64,000 bases of DNA, taken from the NCBI RefSeq assembly GCF_020179605.1, contig NZ_JAINZO010000002.1, forward strand, positions 868,001 through 932,000, given 5' to 3'. Under the pieces are notes generated by a model. The model saw nothing but the letters and a program-made list of their open reading frames with translations, ran no database searches and had not been told where the DNA came from. The DNA is from Geomonas agri (GTDB lineage: Bacteria; Desulfobacterota; Desulfuromonadia; Geobacterales; Geobacteraceae). Positions 48,339-57,024 of this stretch are shown piece by piece. How positions within the stretch are numbered: the stretch's first letter is position 1; each line of letters opens with the position of its first letter. Made by a program: the position numbers and the translations under genes.

Positions 48339-50189
48339 TTAGTGGTGCGGGTGCATGAAGGCGTAGATCATCAGCAAGAGCAGCGTGATGCCGGTGAACA
48401 GCGCGGTGAAGCCGAAGGCTTTCAGGCAGAAGTCGTAGAAGATGCCGGAAGACTTCTTGGCAGCGAACTTCTCGGTGATGCCTTCTTTCTCGTAACGTGC
48501 CCACTGATCGCCACGCTCTTCGACGAACTCGTGCTTGGACATCTGGCCGTTGAAGATGACGAAGTCCATCGGGAACTTCTCCGGACGTCCGTGGGTGTTG
48601 AAGAAGTGGACCGAGAAGATGAAGCCCGTCGCCAGGAGCGCCTCATCGGAGTGGATGATGGTGGCCACGTTGAACGCCCAACCCGGCAGGAACATGCCGA
48701 AGAACTCGGGGAACCAGAGCATCAGGCCGGAGCCACCGATGGCGAACATACCCCAGAAGACCGCGATGAAGTCAAATTTCTCCCAGTAGGTCCATCTCTC
48801 GAAGGCCGGCTTCGGCCCTTTGAAGAAGAACCAGCGGACCATGCCGATTACGTCGCTGATGTCGCGCAGGTTCGGGCAGAGGGAGTCAGGTCCGAAGAGC
48901 CTCTGCAGCGGGTTGCCCTTGATGTCCTTCCTGATGAACAGGAAGTGGACGCTCATAAAGAGTGCCATTGCGAAGTAGACGAAGGTGATGCCGGCGCAGA
49001 TCCTGTGGATGAAGCCTGCGTTCGGGGCCCCGCCGTAGAGATCCATGAGGAACTTAGCCCAGACCTGGTCGCTGAACTTCAGCGGCAGACCGGTGAGGGA
49101 GAGACCCAGGAAGCTGATGATGACCAGCAGGTGCATGAACACGTGGACCCTTCTGAAGCGGCGGTACTGCTTGTGCCCTTCGGGTACGTGGTGCAGAATG
49201 ATGCCTTCTTCGAGAGCGGCTGCCTTCTCACGGTTCTCCACGAAGCCGCGGATCATCCAGAGCAGGGTGTGAATCCAGAAGACGGTGAAGGTACCGACCA
49301 GCAGGCCGGTCATCGCGATGAAGGTGTAGAACAGGATGGGATACTTCTCGCGGTCGTTGTGCTCACCGTGAGCGTAGAACTTGGTGAACAGCATGCTCCC
49401 TTTAGCGTGGCACTTGGAGCAGGTATGGACCAGGTTAGCCGGGTTGACCGAGGACTTGGGATCCTTGGACGGCAGGATGGCGTGTGCGGTGTGGCAGTCA
49501 GCGCAGCCTGCTACCTTCTCCGGGTAGCCCAGGCGGTAGTTCTTGCCGTGGTAGCTCTCCATGTAGCTCTTGACGGCGACTTCGGAGATGTGGTTGCGCT
49601 CGACCAGTTTCTGGTCAGCGTGGCAGCGGAGGCAGACCTTGGTGTGGAACTCGCGGTTTTCCTTGGAGTTCGGATCGCCCAGGGCCTTGATCTCGTGCAG
49701 GTTGTGGCAGTCGTTGCAAGCCGCCGAATCCTGGTTCCCGGCAAGAACGCCCTTGCCGTGTACCGACTGGCTGAAGCCGCGCTCGTCCTTGTGGCACTGG
49801 GTGCACTTGACGATTACCCTACGCTTGTCCTTGTTCCAGTAGGTGTGGCTGTGCATGTCGGTGTGGCACTGTGCGCACCCGATGCCCTTCTCGCTGTGGA
49901 TACTCTTGGCGTGCTCGGCCGCTTCCTTTTTGTGGCAGCGAACGCACTGTACTTTGCCCACCTTGATCTCGCCCTTCATGTGCTTGGCGAGTTCGACGAT
50001 CTCGATGTGGCAGCTGGTGCAACCGTTTTTGCCGTGTACGGAGTTGGCCATCGCCTCGGCGGAAATCTTGTTGCCGTGGCAGCCCAGGCAGGTTGCCGGG
50101 TCGATGGCCAGGCCCTGAGCGGCAAAACCGGGCCGGGCTAGTGCTAGGAGCAGTAGCAGCGGGATGAGGCGTGTGAAGACTTGAACCAT
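48339..50189 (-). CDS. cbcL: Nine-haem cytochrome c / cytochrome b inner-membrane quinol oxidase (CbcL-like)
   Basis: The 616-residue protein has a signal peptide (to about 23). A periplasmic domain carries nine CxxCH haem sites (CLGCH, CTSCH, CVRCH, CAQCH, CTQCH, CNDCH, CLRCH, CADCH, CSKCH; about residues 34-260). A membrane part of about six helices follows (from about 290), with b-haem histidines in HVFMHLLVIISF, FIHRICAGITF, MSVHFLF and FSVHFF. This matches CbcL of Geobacter sulfurreducens, which takes electrons from menaquinol for reduction of low-potential Fe(III) and electrodes. The fused layout, haem count and position near glmU/glmS agree with that gene. It stands alone, with a long AT-rich upstream region. 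Confidence 0.9.
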   Translation of the reverse strand: MVQVFTRLIPLLLLLALARPGFAAQGLAIDPATCLGCHGNKISAEAMANSVHGKNGCTSCHIEIVELAKHMKGEIKVGKVQCVRCHKKEAAEHAKSIHSEKGIGCAQCHTDMHSHTYWNKDKRRVIVKCTQCHKDERGFSQSVHGKGVLAGNQDSAACNDCHNLHEIKALGDPNSKENREFHTKVCLRCHADQKLVERNHISEVAVKSYMESYHGKNYRLGYPEKVAGCADCHTAHAILPSKDPKSSVNPANLVHTCSKCHAKGSMLFTKFYAHGEHNDREKYPILFYTFIAMTGLLVGTFTVFWIHTLLWMIRGFVENREKAAALEEGIILHHVPEGHKQYRRFRRVHVFMHLLVIISFLGLSLTGLPLKFSDQVWAKFLMDLYGGAPNAGFIHRICAGITFVYFAMALFMSVHFLFIRKDIKGNPLQRLFGPDSLCPNLRDISDVIGMVRWFFFKGPKPAFERWTYWEKFDFIAVFWGMFAIGGSGLMLWFPEFFGMFLPGWAFNVATIIHSDEALLATGFIFSVHFFNTHGRPEKFPMDFVIFNGQMSKHEFVEERGDQWARYEKEGITEKFAAKKSSGIFYDFCLKAFGFTALFTGITLLLLMIYAFMHPHH

Positions 50190-50581
50190 TGTAATCTCCT
50201 GTATTTAGGATCGTTTTAGAACGCTTTAATCTATTGGGGCGCTCGCAACGGCGCCTACTTTAATACGCGCGGCTTCATAAATCAACTGAAAAAGCGCCAA
50301 TTAATAAGCAGGATACAACTTTGCTAACGCTGTTTTGCTGCGATGACTATCTGGAGGGGCGTCGAGACTCTAGGCGTGTACATAAGCTAATAAAACAAAG
50401 GCAAAGGCTTGTTTTATATAGATAGCGATATGGCGTACGGTGCAAACGTGTTTAATTATTTATTAAATTAAAACAATCGTTGTGATTTAAATGAGTATCG
50501 ATTGACTATTAATATTGTGTATACGAGATTTGTGTCAGGGGTGTGGTGGCGAGTGTTGCAAAGAAGAGTAAAAAGGTCCCA
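50190..50581. other. 392-bp AT-rich upstream region of cbcL
   Basis: No gene is visible. It is much more AT-rich than the genome (especially 50380-50520, with TTTAATTATTTATTAAATTAA), which fits a regulated promoter region for the leftward cbcL. A short inverted repeat AAAACAAAGGCAAAGGCTTGTTTT occurs at 50391-50414. The right end belongs to the 3' side of the radical SAM gene, which also runs leftward, so cbcL transcription must start within this stretch. Confidence 0.5.
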
Positions 50582-52435
50582 TTAAGTTGGAATGGCCGCC
50601 TGCACGATACCTTCGGCAATGGCGAACTCGAGGAACTCTCGCGCTTCTTCCTCGGAAAGTCCAACGCGGCGGCACAGCTGTCTTGCAGCCTGTATCCCGT
50701 CCAGCGCCTGCAACAGCTCGAAATAAGGGGTGGAAACGGATTCGGTGCAGACCTCGCCGTGGGCGGGGTAGATGATCGCGCAGGATCCCGTGGGGCGAAA
50801 GCATGAGGTGAATTCGGTGAGATCCGGTTCGCCGGCATCCAGGATCTCCAGCACCTCGTAGTTGAAGCGCGCCAGCGTGGTGCTCCCGGCGAGGGACAGC
50901 GGCTGCTTGAGAGGGTCGAGACTGCGCAGCTGTTTGGGCGAGGGAGGCGTCGGCGGGGTAGCCATGAGCGCCGCGGCGTAGTGGTGGTGGTAGTCTGCCA
51001 AGTCGAGTGCTAGCGGCAGCAGCTTCGCCTTCTTCCTTTCCCTGAAGATCTTCTCCAGGAAAGTTCTCTGCAGTCCCCAGATCTCTTCCTCGGCGATATC
51101 CGCTTCGGCTCGCTCGCCCAGGAAGGCGGCGAAGGAGGCCAGGAACTCGCTCGGGGTGAGCCGGACGGCGGCCGCTACGGAATTGAACCAGGCAACCGCC
51201 TTGCCCCGGCTGTAAAAGACGTCGCAGGCGGCGGCGAGCCTGCCGGCCTGAGCCAACTGCTCTGCAGTGTAACCGGGCGTGGCCTGGACGGTGTAGGGTG
51301 GTGCGTCAAGGTGCTGCAGCCCTAGCGCCTGGGCTTTCCCGAAAAGCCTCGTCCCAGGAAGTACCGCCAGCGGGAAGATGTCCAGGTGGTTTGGGTAGAG
51401 CGACAGGGCGAAGTCGAGCGAGGCGCGGAACAGCGCCGGCGTGTCGCCGGGGAGCCCGTAGATCAGGTCGAAGCCGAAGATGGCGCCGCATTGGTTCAGG
51501 AGGAAGGCGCGCTGCACGAAGTCGTCGCGGTCGAAGCCGCGCCCAACGCCGCGCAGCACGGAGGCGTCGGCGCTCTGCAAGCCGATCTGCAGCGAGCAGG
51601 TGATGGAGGCGAAAAGATCCGCCATCTCGGCATCGATGAACTCGCTGCGCACCTCGAAATGGAAGTGGATCCCCGGGGCCACCTTCCGGATCAGGCGCAG
51701 GATCTCCTTCGCCCTCTTGACGTCCTTGTTGAAGGTGGAGTCAAGCACGAAGACCTGGGGTACGTTGAGCCGGGCGAACAGGCGCAGTTCCGCCTCGATA
51801 CGCTCCATAGAGAAGCGGCGCACCCCGCCGCTTCCCTTGTGATCGAAGCAGAATGAGCAGGCGAAGTCGCAACCGCGCGAGAGCTGCCAGAGGGCGCCGC
51901 CGGCCACGGTCGGGTCGAGCCGCCCGGACAGGTATGGGGACGGAATAGAGTCGAGGTCGAGCGGAGCGGGCAGGGTAGCCGCCGGCTCGCCCGGCAGCAC
52001 GATGCCCGGTACGCCATCCGGTTTCCCGCCGGTAGAAAGCACCCGGACCGCCTGCACCAGCGCCCCTTCACCCTCGCCGCGGACCAGGAAGTCAAACACT
52101 CCTTCATCCAGCAACCCCGCCGGGTTGGCGGTCGGCTCGGCGCCGCCGGCGCACAGGACTACGGACGGAAGCAACGCGCGCAGCTCCCTGGCCACAGCCA
52201 CGGCGTGGTCGCGGCTCCAAACGTAGACCGAGAAGGCGACCAGGTCGGGGGAGCTCAGAGCGATTTCCCTGGCACAGCGGGCGGGCTCGTCCTGCAGGAA
52301 GAACTCGGCGATCCGCGGTGTGATCGTTCCTTGCAGCGCGTGGTCCGCAAGGAGCGCCTCCTGCAAAAACGCGCAGGCCAACGGCACCGCTTGAGGGGAA
52401 GGGTGGGGATGAGTGGCGATGAGGGTGATGTTCAT
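50582..52435 (-). CDS. B12-binding-domain radical SAM protein
   Basis: The 617-residue protein has a cobalamin-binding-type Rossmann domain (about 1-140; DLVAFSVYVWSRDHAVAVARELRALLP, VLCAGGAEPTANP) without the DxHxxG base-off motif. A radical SAM domain follows with CDFACSFCFDH (CxxxCxxC, about 194), QIGLQSADASVLRGVGRG and GFDLIYGLPGDT. The remaining C-terminal 200 residues include FREVERKKAKL-like basic stretches and end in a helical CRRVGLSEEEAREFLEF region. It probably acts on an unknown substrate by radical chemistry. Its ATG overlaps the stop of the next gene (ATGA), so they are coupled. Confidence 0.85.
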   Translation of the reverse strand: MNITLIATHPHPSPQAVPLACAFLQEALLADHALQGTITPRIAEFFLQDEPARCAREIALSSPDLVAFSVYVWSRDHAVAVARELRALLPSVVLCAGGAEPTANPAGLLDEGVFDFLVRGEGEGALVQAVRVLSTGGKPDGVPGIVLPGEPAATLPAPLDLDSIPSPYLSGRLDPTVAGGALWQLSRGCDFACSFCFDHKGSGGVRRFSMERIEAELRLFARLNVPQVFVLDSTFNKDVKRAKEILRLIRKVAPGIHFHFEVRSEFIDAEMADLFASITCSLQIGLQSADASVLRGVGRGFDRDDFVQRAFLLNQCGAIFGFDLIYGLPGDTPALFRASLDFALSLYPNHLDIFPLAVLPGTRLFGKAQALGLQHLDAPPYTVQATPGYTAEQLAQAGRLAAACDVFYSRGKAVAWFNSVAAAVRLTPSEFLASFAAFLGERAEADIAEEEIWGLQRTFLEKIFRERKKAKLLPLALDLADYHHHYAAALMATPPTPPSPKQLRSLDPLKQPLSLAGSTTLARFNYEVLEILDAGEPDLTEFTSCFRPTGSCAIIYPAHGEVCTESVSTPYFELLQALDGIQAARQLCRRVGLSEEEAREFLEFAIAEGIVQAAIPT

Positions 52436-52989
52436 GTAGTCTTGGGGCGCGCCTTCAAGGTGGGCTTGCCACCCTCTATGACAACGACGAAGTCGACGTC
52501 GCGGCAACCGTACTTCTGCATCAGGACGGGCTTTTGCCGGTTGATAGCCTCGGCCACCTTCTCCTTCGTGACGTTCTCTACCGGCAGGTTGCAGGCCAGG
52601 CGCGCGTTGACGTACTGCTGGAAGACGGACTCGATCTGGGAATCCTGTGAAGCGGGCGGGGTTTTGGTCTTGGTGCCTTTCTCGGTCTTCTCGGCCTGGT
52701 GCAGCGACATGCGGAAGCGGTCCCGTTGAAACTTCCCCTCCTCGATCAGGCGGTTGGTGCGGGTCCACTTCTGCTTGTGCACGCTCAGCGTGGCGACCAG
52801 GGAATCATACTTGAACCGCTGGCTGGTGTTCGGGATGCTCACGTTCTGGTAGCGTCTCACGGCGCGCTCCACCGTATCGAGCAGGCGCAGCGGTTCCCGC
52901 TTCTCGATCCCGAAGAAGTACTGCTCGTACTTGATGACAAGTTCGCGCAGGTCAAGCTCGAGCTTGGCTATGTCCTCGGCGACGCCCAT
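52432..52989 (-). CDS. Conserved hypothetical protein (resembles MXAN_5187 C-terminal domain)
   Basis: The 185-residue cytoplasmic protein has KYEQYFFGIEKREPLRLLDTVERAVRRYQN, NTSQRFKYDSLVATLSVHKQKW and EEGKFQRDRFR, a helical pattern I associate with a delta-proteobacterial domain named after Myxococcus MXAN_5187; this recall is unverified. A Lys/Thr linker follows, and the C-terminal third (LMQKYGCRDVDFVVVIEGGKPTLKARP) is a mixed alpha/beta unit. It overlaps the radical SAM gene by 4 bp and is thus part of a two-gene unit. Function unknown. Confidence 0.75.
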   Translation of the reverse strand: MGVAEDIAKLELDLRELVIKYEQYFFGIEKREPLRLLDTVERAVRRYQNVSIPNTSQRFKYDSLVATLSVHKQKWTRTNRLIEEGKFQRDRFRMSLHQAEKTEKGTKTKTPPASQDSQIESVFQQYVNARLACNLPVENVTKEKVAEAINRQKPVLMQKYGCRDVDFVVVIEGGKPTLKARPKTT

Positions 52990-53154
52990 GAAACCTCCAG
53001 AGCAGGATTATAGCGATAAGTTACGGTTTAGTAAACGATAAAAAGCGCACGACCTGCGTGGAAACCGGAAGTGAAAGGGAAGTGAAACAGCTTGACCTCA
53101 CCAGGCATTATTGTTAAAAAAGAGCAATTTGCTCAGCGGCAAGGGGGACTACTT

Positions 53155-54528
53155 ATGAAGAAGATAGCTGCAATAGTGCTGGCAGCCGGCATGGGGACCA
53201 GGATGAAGTCGGACCTGGTCAAGGTGATGCACCCGGTGGCCGGCCCGCCGATGATACAGTGGTCCGTTGCCGCCGCGTTCGCCGCGGGAGTCGAGCGTTG
53301 CGTCCTGGTCGTGGGACACCAGCAGGAGAAGGTGCGGAAATACTTTGACGGACGTGCCGAGGTGGGCTTCGCGCTGCAGGCCGAGCAACTGGGTACCGGC
53401 CACGCGGTGCGCTGCGCGATGCCCGAGATCGACCCGGCTGCGCAGACCGTGCTCATCCTCTGCGGCGACACGCCGCTCCTTACCGCCGACAGCCTGCGCG
53501 GCATGCTCGACACCCATGAGCAGAGCGGGGCGTGCGTTACGGTGATGACGGCGACTTTTGACAACCCCTTCGGTTATGGCCGCATCGTCAAGGACGCGGA
53601 TGGCAAAGTAGTCGCCATTACCGAGCAGAAGGATGCCACGGAGGCCGAGCGGTTGATCCGCGAGGTGAACGCCGGCGTCTACTGTGTCGACCGTGCCTTC
53701 CTCGCCGAGGCGGTCGAGAAGCTCGACAACGACAACGCCCAGAAGGAGTACTACCTGACCGACGTGGTGCGCCAGGCCAACGTCCGCGGGCTCGCCTGCC
53801 GCAGCTACCCGGTGGCCGACCCGCAGGAAATCTCCGGCGTCAACGACCGCGCCCAGATGGCCGAGGCGGCGGCGGTGCTGCGCGGGCGCATTAACCGTGA
53901 ACTGATGCTCTCCGGCGTCACCATGATCGACCCTTCGGTGGTCTACATCGAAGCCGGCGTGAAAATCGGGCGCGACAGCGTGGTCTACCCGGGTGCGGTC
54001 ATCAAGGGGAACACCGTGATCGGCGAGCGCTGCCAGATCGGCCAGAACGCCCTGATCGAGGATTGCGACATCGCCGATGACGTCGTGGTAAAAGCGGGGA
54101 GCGTGCTCGAAGATTCCAAGGTTGGCCCCGAGGCCGCCATCGGCCCGATGGCGCACCTGCGCCCCGGCACCGTACTCTCGGCCCACGTGAAGATCGGCAA
54201 CTTCGTGGAGACCAAGAAGGCCTTCATGGGTGAGGGGTCCAAGGCCTCGCACCTCACCTATTTGGGCGACGCTACCATTGGCCGCGACGTCAACATCGGC
54301 TGCGGTACCATCACCTGCAACTACGACGGCGTCAGGAAGCACAAGACCGTCATCGAGGACGGCGTCTTCGTCGGAAGCGACGTGCAGCTGGTCGCCCCGG
54401 TCACCGTCGGCAAGAACTCCCTGATCGCCGCTGGGACCACCGTCACCAAGGACGTCCCCGCCGATTCCCTGGCCATTGCCCGCTCGCCGCAAGTGAACAA
54501 GGAAGGATGGACCCTCAGGAAAAAATAA
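53155..54528 (+). CDS. glmU: Bifunctional N-acetylglucosamine-1-phosphate uridyltransferase / acetyltransferase
   Basis: The 457-residue protein has a pyrophosphorylase domain starting MKKIAAIVLAAGMGTRMKS (the usual SxxPK loop reads SDLVK here, Val for Pro), with QLGTGHAVRCAMP and GDTPLL. The C-terminal left-handed beta-helix acetyltransferase shows hexapeptide repeats (AIGPMAHLRPGTVL, KIGNFVETKKAFMGEGSKASHLTYLGDATIG, NIGCGTITCNYDG). It makes UDP-GlcNAc from GlcN-1-P for the cell wall and LPS. The start is set by AAGGGGG 8 nt before ATG 53155. It is followed after 89 bp by glmS, the pathway's first enzyme. Confidence 0.97.
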   Translation: MKKIAAIVLAAGMGTRMKSDLVKVMHPVAGPPMIQWSVAAAFAAGVERCVLVVGHQQEKVRKYFDGRAEVGFALQAEQLGTGHAVRCAMPEIDPAAQTVLILCGDTPLLTADSLRGMLDTHEQSGACVTVMTATFDNPFGYGRIVKDADGKVVAITEQKDATEAERLIREVNAGVYCVDRAFLAEAVEKLDNDNAQKEYYLTDVVRQANVRGLACRSYPVADPQEISGVNDRAQMAEAAAVLRGRINRELMLSGVTMIDPSVVYIEAGVKIGRDSVVYPGAVIKGNTVIGERCQIGQNALIEDCDIADDVVVKAGSVLEDSKVGPEAAIGPMAHLRPGTVLSAHVKIGNFVETKKAFMGEGSKASHLTYLGDATIGRDVNIGCGTITCNYDGVRKHKTVIEDGVFVGSDVQLVAPVTVGKNSLIAAGTTVTKDVPADSLAIARSPQVNKEGWTLRKK

Positions 54529-54617
54529 CTGTCGCGTATCAGGCCAAGATGGTATCCTGTAACGTCTTGGCGGATAGCCGAGTTATTAATTAACAAATTG
54601 ACGAAACGGAGTCATAC

Positions 54618-56447
54618 ATGTGCGGTATCGTTGGATTTACCGGGCGGCAGGAAGCCACCTCCATCATTATTGAAGGGCTGAGAAAACTGGAATATCGTGG
54701 CTACGATTCCGCCGGTATCTGCACCCTGAGCGACGGCAAGGCTAGCATCCGGCGTAGCGAAGGTAAGCTTTCCAACCTGGAGAAGCTCCTGGCGACCAAC
54801 CCGGTGAGCGGCACGGTCGGCATCGGCCACACCCGCTGGGCGACCCACGGCCGCCCGTCCGAAATCAATGCCCACCCGCACCAGGCTGGCCCTATCGTCG
54901 TGGTGCACAACGGCATCATTGAGAACTACCTACAGCTGCGCGAGGAGTTGAAGGCACAGGGGCACATCTTTAAGAGCGAGACCGACACCGAGGTCATTTC
55001 GCACCTGATCGACCAGCGCCTGGAAGAAAGCGGTAACTTCGAGGTCGCAGTGCGCCAGGCGTTGAACATCCTGAAGGGGGCATACGCCATCTGCATTGTG
55101 AGCGAGAGCGAGCCGGACAAGCTGATCGCGGCCAAGCACGGCGCCCCCATGGTGGTTGGGCTCGGCGACGGTGAATTCTATGTCGCCTCCGACATCCCCG
55201 CCATCCTCTCCCATACCCGTTCCATGATCTTCATGGAGGACGGGGAGATGGTGGTGTTCAAGGGGGGGAGCGCCGAGTTCAGCAACGTCGCAGGGGACAA
55301 GCTGGAGAAGTCCCCGCGCCACATCGACTGGTCCCCGCACATGGCCGAAAAGGGTGGTTACAAGCACTTCATGCTCAAGGAGATCTTCGAGCAGCCACGC
55401 GCCGTGCGCGACACCATCGCCGGGCGCCTGCGCGAGGAGCAGGGGGACGTCTACCTCGAGGACCTCGCCCTCACCGATGCCGATCTGCAGGGGATCAACC
55501 GCATCTGCATCATCGCCTGCGGCACCTCGTGGCACGCGGCGCTGGTGGGCAAGTTCCTGATCGAAGAGTACTGCCGCGTCCCGGTGGAGGTCGATATCGC
55601 CTCCGAGTTCCGCTACCGTAACCCGGTGGTCGATGATAAGACCCTGGTGATGCTGATCTCCCAGTCCGGCGAGACCGCCGACACCCTGGCCGCCATGCGC
55701 GAGTCCAAGCGTCGCGGCGGCACGTGCGTCGCTATCTGCAACGTGGTCGACTCCTCCATCGCCCGCGAGGCCGACGGTGTCATCTACACCCACGCCGGCC
55801 CCGAAATCGGCGTCGCCTCCACCAAGGCCTTCGTCACCCAGCTGATTGCCCTGTACCTGTTCACCATCCGCCTCGGCCGCTCCCGCGGCAACATGGACCA
55901 AGACCAGGGTCGCAAGCTGATCTCCGCCATCGTGCGCGTCCCGGCCCTCATGGAAGAGGCCCTGAAGCTGAACGAGCAGGTGGAAAAGGTGGCTCGCAAC
56001 TACCTGGCCGCCCGCGACTTCCTCTACCTCGGTCGCGGTATGAACTACCCGATCGCACTTGAAGGCGCGCTGAAGCTGAAGGAGATCTCCTACATCCATG
56101 CCGAAGGGTACGCCGCCGGCGAGATGAAGCACGGGCCCATCGCCCTTATCGACGAGCATATGCCGGTCGTGGTGCTGGTGCCCAAGGGAGCTAATTACGA
56201 CAAGGTGTTCTCCAACATGGAAGAGGTCATCGCCCGTGGTGGCCGCGTCATCGCGGTCTGCTCCAAGGGTGACGCCGAGGTGGCCGACAAGGTCGAGGTC
56301 GCGCTTGAGGTCCCCGAAGACGGCGAAGAAGTGATGCCGATCATCATCTCCATCCCGATGCAGCTTTTGGCCTACCACGTCGCCGTGCTGAAAGGTACCG
56401 ACGTCGACCAGCCGAGGAACTTGGCCAAGAGCGTCACCGTCGAATAG
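54618..56447 (+). CDS. glmS: Glucosamine-6-phosphate synthase (isomerizing)
   Basis: The 609-residue protein has Cys2 as the N-terminal nucleophile after Met removal (MCGIVGFTG), the GATase II domain with GHTRWATHG and HNGIIENY, and two SIS domains ([64 protein letters not shown]). It makes glucosamine-6-P from fructose-6-P and glutamine. The last residues, [11 protein letters not shown], are the nearly invariant C-terminus whose codons form the attTn7 target. The stop TAG is 25 bp from a Tn7-like transposon end. No glmS ribozyme-like leader is seen in the 89-bp space upstream. Confidence 0.98.
   Translation: MCGIVGFTGRQEATSIIIEGLRKLEYRGYDSAGICTLSDGKASIRRSEGKLSNLEKLLATNPVSGTVGIGHTRWATHGRPSEINAHPHQAGPIVVVHNGIIENYLQLREELKAQGHIFKSETDTEVISHLIDQRLEESGNFEVAVRQALNILKGAYAICIVSESEPDKLIAAKHGAPMVVGLGDGEFYVASDIPAILSHTRSMIFMEDGEMVVFKGGSAEFSNVAGDKLEKSPRHIDWSPHMAEKGGYKHFMLKEIFEQPRAVRDTIAGRLREEQGDVYLEDLALTDADLQGINRICIIACGTSWHAALVGKFLIEEYCRVPVEVDIASEFRYRNPVVDDKTLVMLISQSGETADTLAAMRESKRRGGTCVAICNVVDSSIAREADGVIYTHAGPEIGVASTKAFVTQLIALYLFTIRLGRSRGNMDQDQGRKLISAIVRVPALMEEALKLNEQVEKVARNYLAARDFLYLGRGMNYPIALEGALKLKEISYIHAEGYAAGEMKHGPIALIDEHMPVVVLVPKGANYDKVFSNMEEVIARGGRVIAVCSKGDAEVADKVEVALEVPEDGEEVMPIIISIPMQLLAYHVAVLKGTDVDQPRNLAKSVTVE
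56410..56447 (+). other. attTn7 target (TnsD-binding region) in the 3' end of glmS
   Basis: The codons for the conserved [11 protein letters not shown] end of GlmS are the sequence bound by TnsD in E. coli. The insertion point 21-26 bp beyond the stop codon here agrees with the classical Tn7 position; TCCAC at 56468-56472 is the candidate 5-bp target duplication. Confidence 0.8.
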
Positions 56448-56479
56448 ACTCGATAAAAGAACATGCTTCCACTGTGGAA

Positions 56480-56559
56480 GAGAAATAAAGTCATAAACCG
56501 GAAAATAAAGTCGTGTACCGAAAAATAAAGTTATAAACCACGAAATAAAGTTGTGTACC
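56480..56559 (+). repeat. Four 20-bp direct repeats, TnsB-type binding sites of a Tn7-like right end
   Basis: Units 56480-56499, 56500-56519, 56520-56539 and 56540-56559 share AAATAAAGT(C/T) and end in ACC. Units 1 and 3 end TCATAAACC/TTATAAACC; units 2 and 4 end CGTGTACC/TGTGTACC. Tn7R has four adjoining sites with the core AATAAAGTCTTAAACT. The core begins 12 bp from the TGT terminus, the same offset as in Tn7. Tight packing marks a right-end type. Confidence 0.85.
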
Positions 56560-56609
56560 AGCCAACCCTCTGGGCGAGGGCCTTCGGTGGTGAAGAGCAT
56601 GGGTGATTG

Positions 56610-56643
56610 GGGGAGACGGTTTAAGCTGTCTCCCCTTTTTATT
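56610..56643 (+). terminator. Rho-independent terminator inside the element end
   Basis: The stem GGGGAGAC/GTCTCCCC (56610-56617 with 56628-56635) is followed by TTTTT. It would stop read-through from glmS into the cargo, which is transcribed in the opposite direction. Confidence 0.85.
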
Positions 56644-57024
56644 TCAAAAAATCGTAAGTTTGTTGCAAGTCAAAGGCTGTTAGATTTTAAAGGCAAGAGA
56701 AGAAGTGGGTAAAGGCCATTAGTGGATCCCACAGGATACAAGAGGATCCAAATGGCTACAGGTGCAAGAAGTAGATATTAGAAGTGGTGGTATGACAGAA
56801 GATTGATTTCATTAGAAAGGTGGAGTGGCGAACTGTTGTCCTTTGGCCCCTCCGGGATTTCCAACGCTTTGTCATGTAGCAGTATCTGTGGGACACCCCT
56901 ATACACGGGGTTTTTCTCGTCAAGGTAAAATTTCCAATGCAGAATCCCGGGCTAAAATATCGCATTCGGCGACACACCGATCTGGAGATAAGATAATTTG
57001 TACAAGAAAACTAAACACAAATAA
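56644..57024. other. Non-coding stretch inside the Tn7-like element
   Basis: No gene is supported in these 381 bp. It is AT-rich. An imperfect inverted repeat around two GGATCC sites (56716-56756, CCATTAGTGGATCC ... GGATCCAAATGG) and a small CCCC/GGGG hairpin with TTTTT (56896-56915, plus-strand terminator shape) are the only structures. No tnsA remnant is recognisable. Confidence 0.5.

Noticed and set aside
48180..50141. A 653-codon plus-strand open frame opposite cbcL
   Set aside because: The minus strand encodes nine CxxCH motifs and membrane helices; the plus-strand translation is an antisense shadow and runs through a terminator and REP-like repeats.
54529..54617. glmS ribozyme or riboswitch upstream of glmS
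   Set aside because: Only 89 bp without the conserved ribozyme core; this ribozyme is known mainly from Firmicutes.
56480..56559. The 20-bp repeats as a CRISPR array
   Set aside because: Units are directly adjoining with no spacers; position and core sequence fit TnsB sites.
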